Below are positions 44,401 through 54,438 of a stretch of DNA of 64,000 nucleotides, in pieces. The position numbers were made by a program, and so were the translations under genes. Source of the stretch: Desulfobaculum bizertense DSM 18034 (GTDB lineage: Bacteria; Desulfobacterota; Desulfovibrionia; Desulfovibrionales; Desulfovibrionaceae); assembly GCF_900167065.1 (NCBI RefSeq), contig NZ_FUYA01000002.1, positions 104,817 through 168,816 of the forward strand, in the 5' to 3' direction. The number at the start of each line of letters is the position of its first letter. Position 1 is the stretch's first letter. A model generated the notes under the pieces. It was not told the origin of the DNA. It worked only from the letters and a program-made list of their open reading frames with translations, and ran no database searches.

Positions 44401-45891
44401 ACGTTACCTTTTGCTCTTCACCGTGATGCATTTATACGGTTTTTCAGCGGGAACTGTGCGGCGATGCTGAGTGAATGATGAAGCACATGCCTTGGGCCTG
44501 TCCCAAAAGCGTGTGTGGGCCGCAGATATACAAACGCAGGCAAGGGCCAAATGGTCTATGGCCTTGCTTTGCAGAGAAATCAAGTTGCCGTGTTCAGGCT
44601 CTCACAAATGGAGTTGAGGCCAAAAATGAGACGTGGTCTGAGAATTGGAAGAACTCGCTGATTGATCGTTCAATGAATTCTCTGTAAATTTCAGGGATTA
44701 CAAGGCGCTCCCTGTCCTCATTTGGGGTCACAACACTGTACACTAATCGCGGTTAGCGTGTCATTGCCTTGTTCAAAATAATAGCATGTTTTTTTTATGA
44801 TCGCGGTCAAAAATGACGGCGTTTTCTCCCCATCATTTTTTTGTGAAAAGTAAAAAAGCCTGTAAAATGGGGAGGAAGAATGCTTTGAGGATGTCGGCCG
44901 TGACATTTGGCTCTGTATTTTGACGCCAAAATTGCGTTTTTGGCGGTGTGAAAGAAAAAACAGAGGACGTGTCAGGTGGACGCTGGGAGCTGCTTTTTCA
45001 AGCATGAGAATTTGTACTGACCTATATTTATTGAACTATATACTCAAAACGATGCAAAAAGTCAAGGATGCTCAAGCTATTAAAAGTGTGTATTGGGAAC
45101 ATATATGGGGGAAAAGTCGTCTATAGAATTGTAAAAAGATGAACTAGATTGTTTGATAAAAAAGAATCATGGCGAGTTCTAGAGACACTAGAGCGAGTGT
45201 ATGATGATGCAAGAGCAACTCAATGCAGTGTAAGCTCTGAGGAGTATGCTTTTATTGCAAGGTGTGTTTTTTACTAAAAGAGACTCGTAAATGGGTTGTT
45301 CAAAAAGACACAATAGTTGCAGGGCGTCTGCGACGAAACAAGAATGCGAGTTTGGACGAAAAAGGTGAAAATGAGAAAAAATATACAAGAATAACATATT
45401 AAAATATTTGAATAAATTTTTTTGATCGAAATCGTGATCGTGATTAATAAAAAATTGTGATTGCAAAATGATCGCGATTATGCAAATTTTCACCAACGCC
45501 GAACAGGGAAGCGGAGACGTCTTCCCAAAAAAATGATCGCGATTATATTTTAGCTATGATTGTTTTTACAATCGCGATTACGCGCAATGCGCCGGCAGCA
45601 TGTACACACGCGGTTTTTGTCCGCTGGCCCACGCGGGTTCCAAAATTTCTGGGGGAATCTCGAAGTGGCAGGGCAGAGGACGTGAGCGGCAATGACAGTT
45701 CGGTTTGGAGCGAATCCTCAGTGAACTGGAAGGCATATAATTAGGGCACGGCATTTTTTGCCAGAAAAGGAGAGCCAGTCGCGAAAGCGGTGACGTTTTT
45801 GGACTGAGTGCAGGGCGCAACTGAGTTTGGAAGGCACGCGCTCAGACTGGCTGGCTTAAAACCTCTCCATTTTAGAGCTGGAGTTTCCTTA
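44401..45891. other. Long divergent spacer upstream of the carnitine operon
   Basis: No gene is supported: frames here lack ribosome binding sites and family features. The DNA is AT-rich between 44700 and 45550. It holds at least six copies of a palindromic motif close to TAATCGCGATTA: 44743-44756, 44799-44810, 45435-45446, 45469-45481, 45534-45545 and 45569-45580. The last two lie 310-360 bases ahead of caiT. Confidence 0.55.
45435..45580. promoter_or_regulatory. Cluster of four TGATCGCGATTA-type sites
   Basis: Sites TGATCGTGATTA, TGATCGCGATTAT (45469), TGATCGCGATTA (45534) and AATCGCGATTA (45570). The core ATCGCGAT is self-complementary, as expected for a dimeric repressor or activator. 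A related pair stands before the hydratase gene at 51.7 kb. Confidence 0.55.
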
Positions 45892-47406
45892 ATGGAACCG
45901 AAGAAAAAATCATCTGTGCGGATTGATCCCAAAGTTTTCTTTCCGTCGCTCATCATCGTAGCCGTCCTGTGCTACCTGACAATTCGGGATCTGGATGCAG
46001 CAAACAAAGTTATTGGTGCTGTTTTCCATTACGTCACATTCTCCTGGGGATGGGCATTTGAGTGGTACATGGTCTTTATGCTTGCTGGCTGGTGCTGGCT
46101 TGTTTTTGGACCCTGGAAGAACAACAGACTTGGCGATGAAGAACCTGAGTTCAGCACTCCAAGCTGGATCTTCCTGATGTTCGCTTCGTCGACTTCTGCC
46201 GCAGTTTTGTTCTGGGGTTCGTACGAAGCATACTGCTACGTCGCAACGCCACCATTTGGCTTTGAGCCAATGTCTGTGACTGCGCAGGAGTATGGCCTTG
46301 CATACAGCCTGTTCCACTGGGGTCCAATGCCCTGGGCTGGCTACGGTTTCTTTACCGTTGCATTCGGCTACTTCCTGTTTGTCAAAAAAATCAACGTCAT
46401 TCGCCCCAGCGGAACCCTTGTCCCGCTTCTTGGCGAGAAAGCCTGCAACGGTCTTGCCGGTATCATCATCGACAACATGTACATTGTGGCTCTGATTCTC
46501 GCCATGGGCACAAGCCTTGGTCTGGCAACTCCGCTCGTGACCGAGTGCATTCAGTGGCTGTTTGGTGTGCCGCATACCCTTCAGCTTGACGCCACTATCA
46601 TTGGCTGCTGGATCGTCTTCAACGCCATTTGTGTTGCCTGCGGTCTTCAGAAGGGCATCAAGTTTGCCTCTGACCTTCGCAGCTATCTTTCCATTGCAGT
46701 GCTGCTCTGGATTCTTGCCATTGGCGCAACAACTTTTATTTTCAACTACTTCACCGACTCCATCGGCATCATGCTGAACAACTTCACCCGGATGCTGTTC
46801 TACACTGATGCTATTCAGGGCGGTGGATTCCCGCAGGGCTGGACCGTGTTCTACTGGGCATGGTGGGTCATCTACGGAATTCAGACCTGTATCTTCCTCG
46901 CACGTATTTCTCGTGGCCGTTCTGTCCGCGAAGTCTGCGTCGGCATGGTTGCTGGTCTGACTGTTTCCACCTGGTTCATGTGGACTGTGCTGAGTGGTAA
47001 CACCATGAGCCTTATCCATCAGGGCGTTTTGAACCTCCCCGACCTGGTGGCCAAGTATGGTGCTCCGCGAGCCGTTATTGAAACATGGGCCGCTCTGCCG
47101 TTTAGCACGCTGACAATCTCTGTGTTCTTTGTCCTGTGCTTTGTCGCAACCGTTACCCTGATCAATGCCTGTTCCTACACTCTGGCTATGTCCACCTGTA
47201 CCGAGGCTGACGCATACAGCGAACCTCCGGTCTGGGTCCGTGTTGGCTGGTCCGTGCTCGTGGGTATCATTGGTGTCACCCTGCTGGCTCTTGGTGGTCT
47301 GAAACCTCTTCAGACAGCCATTATCGCCGGCGGTTGCCCGCTCTTCTTTGTAAACCTCATGATCATTGCATCCTTCATCAAAGATGCCAAAAAGCGGAAG
47401 TGGTAG
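45892..47406 (+). CDS. caiT: Carnitine/gamma-butyrobetaine antiporter (BCCT family)
   Basis: A 504-residue BCCT protein, the same length as E. coli CaiT. It has about twelve helices, with [12 protein letters not shown] near residues 142-153 and the substrate-site [13 protein letters not shown] near 320-332. The ATG used has GGAG eight bases upstream; a frame to 45808 lacks membrane or signal features. It is the first gene of the carnitine operon. CaiT exchanges external carnitine for internal gamma-butyrobetaine without an ion gradient (known for the family). Confidence 0.92.
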   Translation: MEPKKKSSVRIDPKVFFPSLIIVAVLCYLTIRDLDAANKVIGAVFHYVTFSWGWAFEWYMVFMLAGWCWLVFGPWKNNRLGDEEPEFSTPSWIFLMFASSTSAAVLFWGSYEAYCYVATPPFGFEPMSVTAQEYGLAYSLFHWGPMPWAGYGFFTVAFGYFLFVKKINVIRPSGTLVPLLGEKACNGLAGIIIDNMYIVALILAMGTSLGLATPLVTECIQWLFGVPHTLQLDATIIGCWIVFNAICVACGLQKGIKFASDLRSYLSIAVLLWILAIGATTFIFNYFTDSIGIMLNNFTRMLFYTDAIQGGGFPQGWTVFYWAWWVIYGIQTCIFLARISRGRSVREVCVGMVAGLTVSTWFMWTVLSGNTMSLIHQGVLNLPDLVAKYGAPRAVIETWAALPFSTLTISVFFVLCFVATVTLINACSYTLAMSTCTEADAYSEPPVWVRVGWSVLVGIIGVTLLALGGLKPLQTAIIAGGCPLFFVNLMIIASFIKDAKKRKW

Positions 47407-47453
47407 CTTCTGCAACCATATACGGCAGAAAAAGAACTTAAGGAGAATTCCTC

Positions 47454-48590
47454 ATGGATTTTAAGCTGACAGACGAACAGGAACTTTTTGTTGCTGGTGT
47501 TCGCGAGCTGATGGAGCGCGAAAACTGGGAAGCATACTTCGCAGACTGCGACGAAAAGCATGAATATCCGGAACGCTGGGTCAAGGAACTTGCTGACCTC
47601 GGCATCGACACCATGCTGCTCCCCGAGGAGCACGGTGGAATGGAAGCAGGCATGGTGACTCTCGCAGCCATCTGGGAAGAGCTTGGCCGTCAGGGCGCTC
47701 CGACCTACGTCCTGTACCAGCTCCCCGGCTTTAGCACCATCCTGCGTGAAGGCACTCAGGAACAGATCGACAAGATTTTTGCTTTCCGTGGCACTGGCAA
47801 GCAGATGTGGAACTCCGCCATCACTGAGCCAAGCGCTGGCTCCGACGTTGGCAGCCTCAAGACCACCTACACCCGCAAAAACGGCAAGGTGTATCTGAAC
47901 GGCCAGAAGTGCTTCATCACCAGTAGCGGCAAGTGCCCGTACCTCGTTGTGATGGCTCGTGACGCAGAGTCCGAAAAGCCTGTCTTCTCCGAGTGGTTTG
48001 TCGACATGAGCCTGCCCGGCATCAAAAAGAACCCTCTCGAGAAGCTTGGCCTGCGCATGGACAGCTGCTGCGAGATCGTTTTTGACAACGTCGAGCTGGA
48101 AGAAAAAGACATGTTCGGCAAGGAAGGCAATGGCTTCCTGCGCGTTAAGGAAGAGTTCGATGCAGAGCGTTTCCTCGTTGCATGCACCAACTACGGTGTT
48201 GCCTACTGCGCATTTGAAGATGCTGCCAAGTACGCAAACCAGCGCGTGCAGTTCGGTGAGGCTATTGGCCGCACCCAGCTCATTCAGGAAAAGTTTGCTC
48301 ACATGGCTATCAAGCTGAACAGCATGAAGAACATGATCTTTGAGTCTGCATGGAAGTGCGACAATGGAACCATGACTTCTGGCGACGCTGCCATGTGCAA
48401 GTACTTCTGCGCAAACGCTGCTTTTGACGTTGTCGACAACGCCATGCAGGTCCTCGCTGGTTACGGCGTTGCAGGCGGCCACCGCGTTGCCCGCTTCTGG
48501 CGCGACCTTCGCGTTGACCGTGTTTCCGGTGGTTCCGACGAAATGCAGATCCTCACCCTCGGCCGCGCAGTTCTGAAACAGTACCGCTAG
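47454..48590 (+). CDS. caiA: Crotonobetainyl-CoA reductase (acyl-CoA dehydrogenase family)
   Basis: A 378-residue flavoprotein of the acyl-CoA dehydrogenase family, close to the 380 residues of E. coli CaiA. It has the N-terminal helical domain, the flavin/substrate loop [15 protein letters not shown] near 121-135, and the C-terminal [31 protein letters not shown] block. It reduces crotonobetainyl-CoA to gamma-butyrobetainyl-CoA with electrons from FixAB. AAGGAG precedes the ATG. The gene lies between caiT and caiB as in enterobacteria. Confidence 0.92.
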   Translation: MDFKLTDEQELFVAGVRELMERENWEAYFADCDEKHEYPERWVKELADLGIDTMLLPEEHGGMEAGMVTLAAIWEELGRQGAPTYVLYQLPGFSTILREGTQEQIDKIFAFRGTGKQMWNSAITEPSAGSDVGSLKTTYTRKNGKVYLNGQKCFITSSGKCPYLVVMARDAESEKPVFSEWFVDMSLPGIKKNPLEKLGLRMDSCCEIVFDNVELEEKDMFGKEGNGFLRVKEEFDAERFLVACTNYGVAYCAFEDAAKYANQRVQFGEAIGRTQLIQEKFAHMAIKLNSMKNMIFESAWKCDNGTMTSGDAAMCKYFCANAAFDVVDNAMQVLAGYGVAGGHRVARFWRDLRVDRVSGGSDEMQILTLGRAVLKQYR

Positions 48591-48635
48591 TCGACTCTGA
48601 GCACCGAACGCCACGAACAACGAGGAGAGATTTCC

Positions 48636-49871
48636 ATGTCTAAAAAGCTGTTTACCCCCAAGTTTGGCCCGCTTTCCGGGTTGAGGGTTGTTTTCTCCGG
48701 TATTGAGATTGCTGGTCCTTTTGCAGGCCAGATGTTTGCCGAGTGGGGCGCTGAAGTTATCTGGATTGAGAACACTGCCTACGCAGACACAATCCGTGTT
48801 CAGCCTCACTACCCAGAGCTTTCACGCCGCAACCTCCATGCTCTGTCTTTGAATATCTTCAAGGAAGAGGGCAGAGAGGCGTTTTTGAAGCTCATGGAAA
48901 CGACCGACATCTTCATCGAAGCCAGTAAAGGTCCCGCCTTTGCCAAGCGGGGCATCACCGATGAAGTGCTGTGGGAAAGAAACAAAGCCCTCGTTATCGG
49001 CCATCTGTCCGGCTTTGGTCAGTACGGCACCCCAGAGTACACCAACCTGGCTGCCTACAACACCATTGCTCAGGCTTTCAGTGGCTACCTGATTCAGAAC
49101 GGTGACAAGGATCAGCCCATGCCCGCATTCCCGTACACTGCGGACTACTTCTCGGGCATGACTGTGACCACCTCCGCTCTGGCTGCGCTCTACAAGGCAC
49201 AGCAGACTGGCGTTGGCGAAAGCATTGACGTCGCCATGTACGAAGTCATGCTTCGTATGGGCCAGTATTACATGATGAACTACTTCAACGGTGGAGAAGT
49301 CTGCCCCCGTATGACCAAGGGTAAAGACCCGTACTGGGTTGGCTGCGGTCTCTACACCTGCAAGGACGGCTACATCGTTATGGAGCTGGTCGGCGTGAAT
49401 CAGATCAAGGAGATGTTCGCACGTATGGACATCAGCCATCTGCTTGGCACCGAAGAGTTCCCCGACGGCACACAGCTTATTAGCCGTGTTGATTGTCCTT
49501 CTGGCGAATTCGTTGAAGAAAAACTTGACGAGTACCTCTCTGGCAAGACCATCAAGGAAGTTCAGGACCTGTTTGCTGAACTCCATGTGGCCTGCGCCAA
49601 GGTGCTGACCATTCCTGAACTTGAGTCCAACCCGCAGTACATTGCCCGTGATTCCATCACTGAATGGGAGAACATTGACGGCGAAACCTGCAAGGGTCCG
49701 AACATTATGCCCAAGTTCAAGAACAATCCCTGCAAGATTTGGCGCGGAATGCCCAAATACGGCATGGATACTGCCGACATCCTGGGTGACCTTGGCTACT
49801 CCGAAGAGCAGATCAAGGGCCTCGTGGACAAAGGTCTGGCAAAAGTCGGAAAAGACGCTCCTGCTGAGTAA
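48636..49871 (+). CDS. caiB: L-carnitine / gamma-butyrobetaine CoA-transferase (class III)
   Basis: A 411-residue family III CoA-transferase (E. coli CaiB 405). It begins with [35 protein letters not shown], typical of CaiB. The central block has [11 protein letters not shown] and [40 protein letters not shown]. It moves CoA between gamma-butyrobetainyl-CoA and carnitine or crotonobetaine. GAGGAGAG precedes the ATG. Confidence 0.92.
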   Translation: MSKKLFTPKFGPLSGLRVVFSGIEIAGPFAGQMFAEWGAEVIWIENTAYADTIRVQPHYPELSRRNLHALSLNIFKEEGREAFLKLMETTDIFIEASKGPAFAKRGITDEVLWERNKALVIGHLSGFGQYGTPEYTNLAAYNTIAQAFSGYLIQNGDKDQPMPAFPYTADYFSGMTVTTSALAALYKAQQTGVGESIDVAMYEVMLRMGQYYMMNYFNGGEVCPRMTKGKDPYWVGCGLYTCKDGYIVMELVGVNQIKEMFARMDISHLLGTEEFPDGTQLISRVDCPSGEFVEEKLDEYLSGKTIKEVQDLFAELHVACAKVLTIPELESNPQYIARDSITEWENIDGETCKGPNIMPKFKNNPCKIWRGMPKYGMDTADILGDLGYSEEQIKGLVDKGLAKVGKDAPAE

Positions 49872-50026
49872 TTCAGGGAAGCTCTCGATATGACTGGGAT
49901 GGCTGTCTGCTCCTGGGCGGCCATCCCCATCATTCGGACAAATTCCTGTAACGCGGCACAGGACAGGCGAGGTTCGGTGCAGCGGGATTTGGACGATGAA
50001 ATGCGTTGAGGAACGAGGTTTATCAA

Positions 50027-51643
50027 TTGGATAGTGTTGGGAACAAAAGCCTGCGGCATATGTGGGATGAACTGGCGGACACATATGGCGACAAAACTGC
50101 CCTGATTTTTGAAGACAAAGCAGGCAACACCCGCGAATTTTCGTATTCCGGATTCAACCGGGAAATAAATAGGGCCGCGAATTTTTTCCATGCACTTGGC
50201 ATTCGGAAAGAAGACAAGGTCGCCGTCCAGATGCATAACTGTCCTGAGTTTTTGCTGTGCTGGTTCGGACTTGCAAAGATTGGCGCGGTGATGGTGCCAG
50301 TCAACGTGCATTACCTTGATAGTGAGTGTGCGTACATTTTGAAGAAATGCGACGTTAAGCACGTCGTGATTGAACGCGAATTTCTGGAGGTCTACAGCTC
50401 CCTGCGTCACGAAAAGGATCTGACAATTGAGACAATTGTCGTTGCCCGTGAGCGCGAGTGTGTAGAACTCGACGGGGCTGTGAACATGACGCTGGGACTG
50501 GGCGAGCAGTCCGAAACGCTCGATCATGTAGAGCCTCTGACCGGCGATGATGTTGCAGAGATCCTGTTTACATCTGGGACAACATCGCGGCCAAAGGGTG
50601 TGGTTATCACCCATTATAACCTTGTTTTTGCTGGGATGTACACATCCTGGCAGTGTGCACTGAGACAGGATGACCGGTATCTGACCATGATGCCAGCGTT
50701 CCACATAGATTTTCAGTGTACGGCAGCACTGCCGACCTTTGCTTCTGGCGCGACCTTTATCCTTTTGGAGAAATACAGCGCTCACAAGTTCTGGAATCAG
50801 ATTTGCTGCTACCGGGCAACCATAACAGAGTGTATTCCCTTTATGGTCCGGACCCTGATGCTTCAGCCTGTGAAGCCGTGGGAAAAGAATCACTGTCTGC
50901 GAGAGGTGTTCTTTTACCTGAGCTTGGCCAAGCAGGAGAAAGATGCGTTTGTCGAGCGCTTTAATGTGCGGTTCCTGACCTCCTACGGCATGACCGAAAC
51001 GATTGTAGGCATCGTTGGCGATGTCCCCGGAAAGGAACGCAGATGGCCGTCAATCGGAAAGCCGGGTTTTGGCTATGAAGTCAAGATCATGGACGAGAAG
51101 GGCGCTGAGCTTGCGCCGGGAAACGTTGGCGAGATTTGCATTAAGGGTGTGCCCGGAAAAACGCTCCTCAGAGAGTATTACAATGCTCCAGAAGCGACCG
51201 CCAAGTTACTGAATGCCGACGGTTGGCTTCGAACTGGGGACAACGGCTACATGGACGAGGATGGATATTTTTACTTTGTGGATCGCAATCTCAATATGAT
51301 TAAGCGTTCTGGCGAAAATATCTCCGGCATTGAGATTGAAAACATTCTTGTATGCCACCCCAAGATTATGGAAGCCGCAGTGGTTGGCGTCCCGGACACC
51401 ATCCACGACGAGATCGTAAAAGCTTTCGTTGTTGTTAAAGCAGGCGAAACACTGAGTGCAGAGGAAGTCTATGACTACTGCTCTGCGCACATTGCAAAGT
51501 TTAAGGTTCCAGGAAGCATTGAATTCACAGACTCCTTGCCTCGGTCGTGTGCTGGAAAGGTCCAGAAGCACCTCCTGCGGCAAAAGAGTATTGCAGAGGG
51601 ATGTACCCTCGTTCCTGGAGAACGCTGCGTAGCAGCGCACTAA
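50027..51643 (+). CDS. caiC: Carnitine/crotonobetaine--CoA ligase
   Basis: A 538-residue AMP-forming acyl-CoA ligase. P-loop FTSGTTSRPKG occurs near 180-190, the adenylation motif SYGMTETIVG near 324-333 and WLRTGD near 403. The start is taken as TTG at 50027, because the protein then begins with LDSVGNKSLRHMW, matching the MDIIGGQHLRQMW start of E. coli CaiC, and GAGG lies eight bases upstream. An upstream TTG at 50006 has no site. It makes the priming CoA thioester for the CaiB cycle. Confidence 0.92.
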   Translation: MDSVGNKSLRHMWDELADTYGDKTALIFEDKAGNTREFSYSGFNREINRAANFFHALGIRKEDKVAVQMHNCPEFLLCWFGLAKIGAVMVPVNVHYLDSECAYILKKCDVKHVVIEREFLEVYSSLRHEKDLTIETIVVARERECVELDGAVNMTLGLGEQSETLDHVEPLTGDDVAEILFTSGTTSRPKGVVITHYNLVFAGMYTSWQCALRQDDRYLTMMPAFHIDFQCTAALPTFASGATFILLEKYSAHKFWNQICCYRATITECIPFMVRTLMLQPVKPWEKNHCLREVFFYLSLAKQEKDAFVERFNVRFLTSYGMTETIVGIVGDVPGKERRWPSIGKPGFGYEVKIMDEKGAELAPGNVGEICIKGVPGKTLLREYYNAPEATAKLLNADGWLRTGDNGYMDEDGYFYFVDRNLNMIKRSGENISGIEIENILVCHPKIMEAAVVGVPDTIHDEIVKAFVVVKAGETLSAEEVYDYCSAHIAKFKVPGSIEFTDSLPRSCAGKVQKHLLRQKSIAEGCTLVPGERCVAAH

Positions 51644-51693
51644 TGTGATTTGGGCCAGTTCTGGCCTGAGTTGGGATTCTTGTACTCAATTTA

Positions 51694-51742
51694 TTGATCG
51701 TGGTTATTTTTTGAACAGCCATTCTTTTACGACCGCAATCAT
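51694..51742. promoter_or_regulatory. Paired TGATCGCGATTA-type sites before the hydratase gene
   Basis: TTGATCGTGGTTAT (51694-51707) and, inverted, CGACCGCAATCATA (51730-51743), which reads TATGATTGCGGTCG on the other strand. They sit 18-66 bases ahead of the hydratase start and suggest a second promoter inside the carnitine cluster under the same regulator. Confidence 0.5.
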
Positions 51743-51759
51743 AAAAAAGGAGAATCGAC

Positions 51760-52611
51760 ATGGCACTGAAATTGGACATGCAGGGCAAAACTTATGGCCC
51801 GTTTGTACGTGAATACGATTTCAAAGATCTGATTCTGTTCGCTCTCGGATGCGGCGCAGGCTACGACGGACGTACTGACCTTGAGTACGTTTACGAGAAG
51901 GATCAGAAGATCCTTCCCATGTTTGCAGCTATGCCCATCGTGGATAGCGAAGTCACGAAGACCATTGACTATGGTTTTCAGTGGGGCGGTTCCCTGCACT
52001 GGGGTTTTGACCTCAAGTTCCATCAGCCTCTGACCGCAATGTCCGGCAAGCTCAGCACCAAAGTTCTGCTGAAAGCTCTGTACGACCGTGGCGAGGGCCG
52101 TGGACTTTTGGCCCAGCACATTGGTGACACCTACGACGAGAACGGCACCCTGCTTTTCACTAACGAAAGCTGGGACTGCGCACTCTTTGACGGCGGCTGG
52201 GGTGGCCCCAAGGCTCCCAAGGACGTCGTAGAGATTCCTGAGCGTGAGCCTGACTTTGAGGTGACTGAGCAGATCGCACTGAACCGTGGTCTGATCTACC
52301 GCCTGAATGGTGACTTCCATCCGCAGCACGTCGACTGGGAATACGCACAGAAGTACGGCTATCCCAAGCCGAACCTGCACGCAGTCAGCACTGCTGGTGT
52401 GGCTTGCCGTCACATCATCAAGTCCCTCATCCCCGGTGAGCCGGAACGTCTGACTCGTTTCAAGACTCGTATCACCAAGCCTCTGTTCCCGGGTTGCACC
52501 GTGAAGACGCAGATGTGGAAGTGGGACGACAACAGCATTCACTTCCGCGTGATCGACGCAGAGCATCCTGAGATTGCTTACCTGAACTACGCTCTTGCTG
52601 AGTGGAAGTAA
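51760..52611 (+). CDS. MaoC-like hydratase-2 protein, probable crotonobetainyl-CoA hydratase substitute
   Basis: A 283-residue double hot-dog protein like the R-specific enoyl-CoA hydratase 2 domain of peroxisomal multifunctional enzyme. The hydratase-2 motif is visible: YRLNGDFHPQHVD at 180-192, with catalytic Asp185 and His190, followed by PNLHAVSTAGVACRHI near 204-219. The family adds water to trans-2-enoyl-CoA. Its place between caiC and fixA and the absence of a crotonase-type caiD suggest it interconverts crotonobetainyl-CoA and carnitinyl-CoA. That substrate is inferred. AAAGGAG precedes the ATG, and its own candidate operator pair lies just upstream. Confidence 0.85.
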   Translation: MALKLDMQGKTYGPFVREYDFKDLILFALGCGAGYDGRTDLEYVYEKDQKILPMFAAMPIVDSEVTKTIDYGFQWGGSLHWGFDLKFHQPLTAMSGKLSTKVLLKALYDRGEGRGLLAQHIGDTYDENGTLLFTNESWDCALFDGGWGGPKAPKDVVEIPEREPDFEVTEQIALNRGLIYRLNGDFHPQHVDWEYAQKYGYPKPNLHAVSTAGVACRHIIKSLIPGEPERLTRFKTRITKPLFPGCTVKTQMWKWDDNSIHFRVIDAEHPEIAYLNYALAEWK

Positions 52612-52630
52612 CACAATCTGAATGGGAAAA

Positions 52631-52673
52631 GCCCCCGGCCTTGGCCGGGGGCATCCGGGAAAGAGTTTCCCGG
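52631..52673 (+). terminator. Tandem hairpins between the hydratase and fixA genes
   Basis: GCCCCCGGCC/GGCCGGGGGC (52631-52652) followed directly by CCGGGAAA/TTTCCCGG (52655-52673). There is no clear T run, so it may act as an mRNA stabiliser or partial terminator rather than a full stop. Confidence 0.55.
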
Positions 52674-52706
52674 TGGATTTAGCATAAGAGACAGGACGGA
52701 AAACAG

Positions 52707-53480
52707 ATGAAAATCTTAGTAGGATACAAATTAGTCCCGGAAGAGCAGGACATCGCCGTTAATGCTGACGGCTCCCTGGATACGGCCAAGGCTGCTCCGA
52801 AAATCAGCCAGTTCGACCTGAACGCAGTGGAAGCTGCTGTTGAGCTGAAAGGCATGGTTGCTGACAGCACTGTTACCGCACTGAGTGTGGGCGGCAAAGA
52901 GCTGGAAAACACCAAAGCCCGTAAGGATATTCTGTCCCGTGGCCCCGAAGAGCTGGCTGTTGTTGTGGACGAAAAATTTCAGAATGCCCTGCCGCACCAG
53001 ACTGCACTCGTGCTTGCTGCAGCAGCAAAGAAGCTTGGCTTTGACCTGATTCTTTGTGGTGATGGCTCTGGCGACCTCTATGCCCAGCAGGTTGGCATGC
53101 GTCTTGGCGCACTGCTTGACGTGCCGAGCATCAACGGCGTGAGCAAGATTGTTTCCGCGACCGACAGCACCCTGACTGTTGAGCGCGCTCTGGAAGAAGA
53201 AGTCGAGGTTCTCGAGATTCCTCTGCCTGCCGTTGTGTCTGTTTCCGCAGACATCAATGTCCCCACTATCCCCGGTATGAAAGCAATCCTGAAGGCTTCC
53301 AAAAAGCCCGTGAGCGTTCTTGGCGCTGATGAGCTTGGTCTTGAGGGCGAGTCTGATCTGGTTGAGTCTGTTGAAGTGAAGGCTCCCAAGCAGAAGGACC
53401 GCAAGAAGATCATTGTTGAGGGTGACGGCGACGACCAGATCGCTGAATTTGTAAGCCACCTGCGCAAGGTTATTAACTAA
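52707..53480 (+). CDS. fixA: Electron transfer flavoprotein beta subunit, FixA
   Basis: A 257-residue ETF-beta-family protein (E. coli FixA 256). It has an N-terminal adenine nucleotide-alpha-hydrolase-like fold ([21 protein letters not shown]) and the family loop [17 protein letters not shown] near 112-128. With FixB it carries electrons to CaiA, and with FixCX it may bifurcate. The ribosome binding site is weak (AGGACGG). It belongs to the same cluster as caiTABC. Confidence 0.93.
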   Translation: MKILVGYKLVPEEQDIAVNADGSLDTAKAAPKISQFDLNAVEAAVELKGMVADSTVTALSVGGKELENTKARKDILSRGPEELAVVVDEKFQNALPHQTALVLAAAAKKLGFDLILCGDGSGDLYAQQVGMRLGALLDVPSINGVSKIVSATDSTLTVERALEEEVEVLEIPLPAVVSVSADINVPTIPGMKAILKASKKPVSVLGADELGLEGESDLVESVEVKAPKQKDRKKIIVEGDGDDQIAEFVSHLRKVIN

Positions 53481-53496
53481 GGGATTGGGGAAGAAA

Positions 53497-54438
53497 ATGA
53501 GCACTGTTTCCAACGTATGGGTTTTTAGTGATGCCGCTTCCCGCCTGCCAGAAGTGATTGCTGGCGGCAAGCAGCTTGGTGATAAGGTTTCCGCATTTGT
53601 TCTGGGTTCTCAGGACGATGTTGCAGCAGCATTCTCTTTTGGTGCAGACGCTGTGTACTCCCTTGGTGAGAAAGTCGCTGACCGTGTTGTCGAAGACTAC
53701 GCCGCAACAATGGCTCAGGTCATTGCAGAGGGCGACAAGCCTGCTCTGGTTCTGCTTCCGGCAACCCGCCGTGGCAAAGCTCTGGCTTCTCTCCTTGGTG
53801 TCCGCCTTGATGCTGGTGTGGTTACCGAAGCTTCTGAGATTTCCGTTGAAGCTGACGGCATTTCTGCCAAGCACATGGTCTACGGTGGCCTCGCTCTTGG
53901 CGAAGAGAAAATTACATCTCAGGTTGCTGTTGTGATTCTTGGTAGTGGCGCATACCAGGCTGCTGAGGCTGATGCCTCCAAGACTGGTGAAGCTGTTGCT
54001 GTTGAGTATGTGGCTCCCAAAGCCAGCATCAAGTGCATTGAGCGTCGTGAAAAGCAGGGAAGCACTGTTGATCTCGACCGCGCAAAGCGCGTTGTGGCTA
54101 TTGGCCGCGGCATTGCCAAGCAGGAAGACATCGCAATCGCAGAAGAACTCTGCGGTGCAATTGAAGCTGAACTCGGCTGCTCCCGTCCGATCGCCGAAGG
54201 CGAGAAGTGGATGGCTCGCGAGCAGTACGTCGGTATTTCCGGCGTGATGCCCAAGCCCGAAGTGTACCTGGCTCTCGGTATTTCCGGCCAGATTCAGCAC
54301 ATGGTTGGCGTCAGCGGTGCCCAGACCATCGTTGCTGTCAACAAAGACAAGAACGCACCTATTTTCCAGTTCGCTGACTACGGCATTGTCGGCGACCTGT
54401 ACAAGGTTGTTCCAGCATTGGTGAACGCATTTAAATAA
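53497..54438 (+). CDS. fixB: Electron transfer flavoprotein alpha subunit, FixB
   Basis: A 313-residue ETF-alpha protein, the same length as E. coli FixB. The C-terminal FAD domain shows SRPIAEGEKWM, ALGISGQIQHMVG and the NKDKNAPIFQFADYGIVGDL motif. The ATG used has GGGGAAG upstream; an in-frame TTG four codons earlier is not needed. It pairs with FixA. Confidence 0.94.
   Translation: MSTVSNVWVFSDAASRLPEVIAGGKQLGDKVSAFVLGSQDDVAAAFSFGADAVYSLGEKVADRVVEDYAATMAQVIAEGDKPALVLLPATRRGKALASLLGVRLDAGVVTEASEISVEADGISAKHMVYGGLALGEEKITSQVAVVILGSGAYQAAEADASKTGEAVAVEYVAPKASIKCIERREKQGSTVDLDRAKRVVAIGRGIAKQEDIAIAEELCGAIEAELGCSRPIAEGEKWMAREQYVGISGVMPKPEVYLALGISGQIQHMVGVSGAQTIVAVNKDKNAPIFQFADYGIVGDLYKVVPALVNAFK

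Noticed and set aside
44401-45891. tRNA or rRNA gene in the large AT-rich spacer
   Set aside because: No cloverleaf, TTCGA T-loop box or CCA end could be found.
47310-48809. Long open frames opposite caiA, caiB, panF and other genes
   Set aside because: They are shadows of the true genes, caused by GC-biased third positions, and have no family features or start signals.
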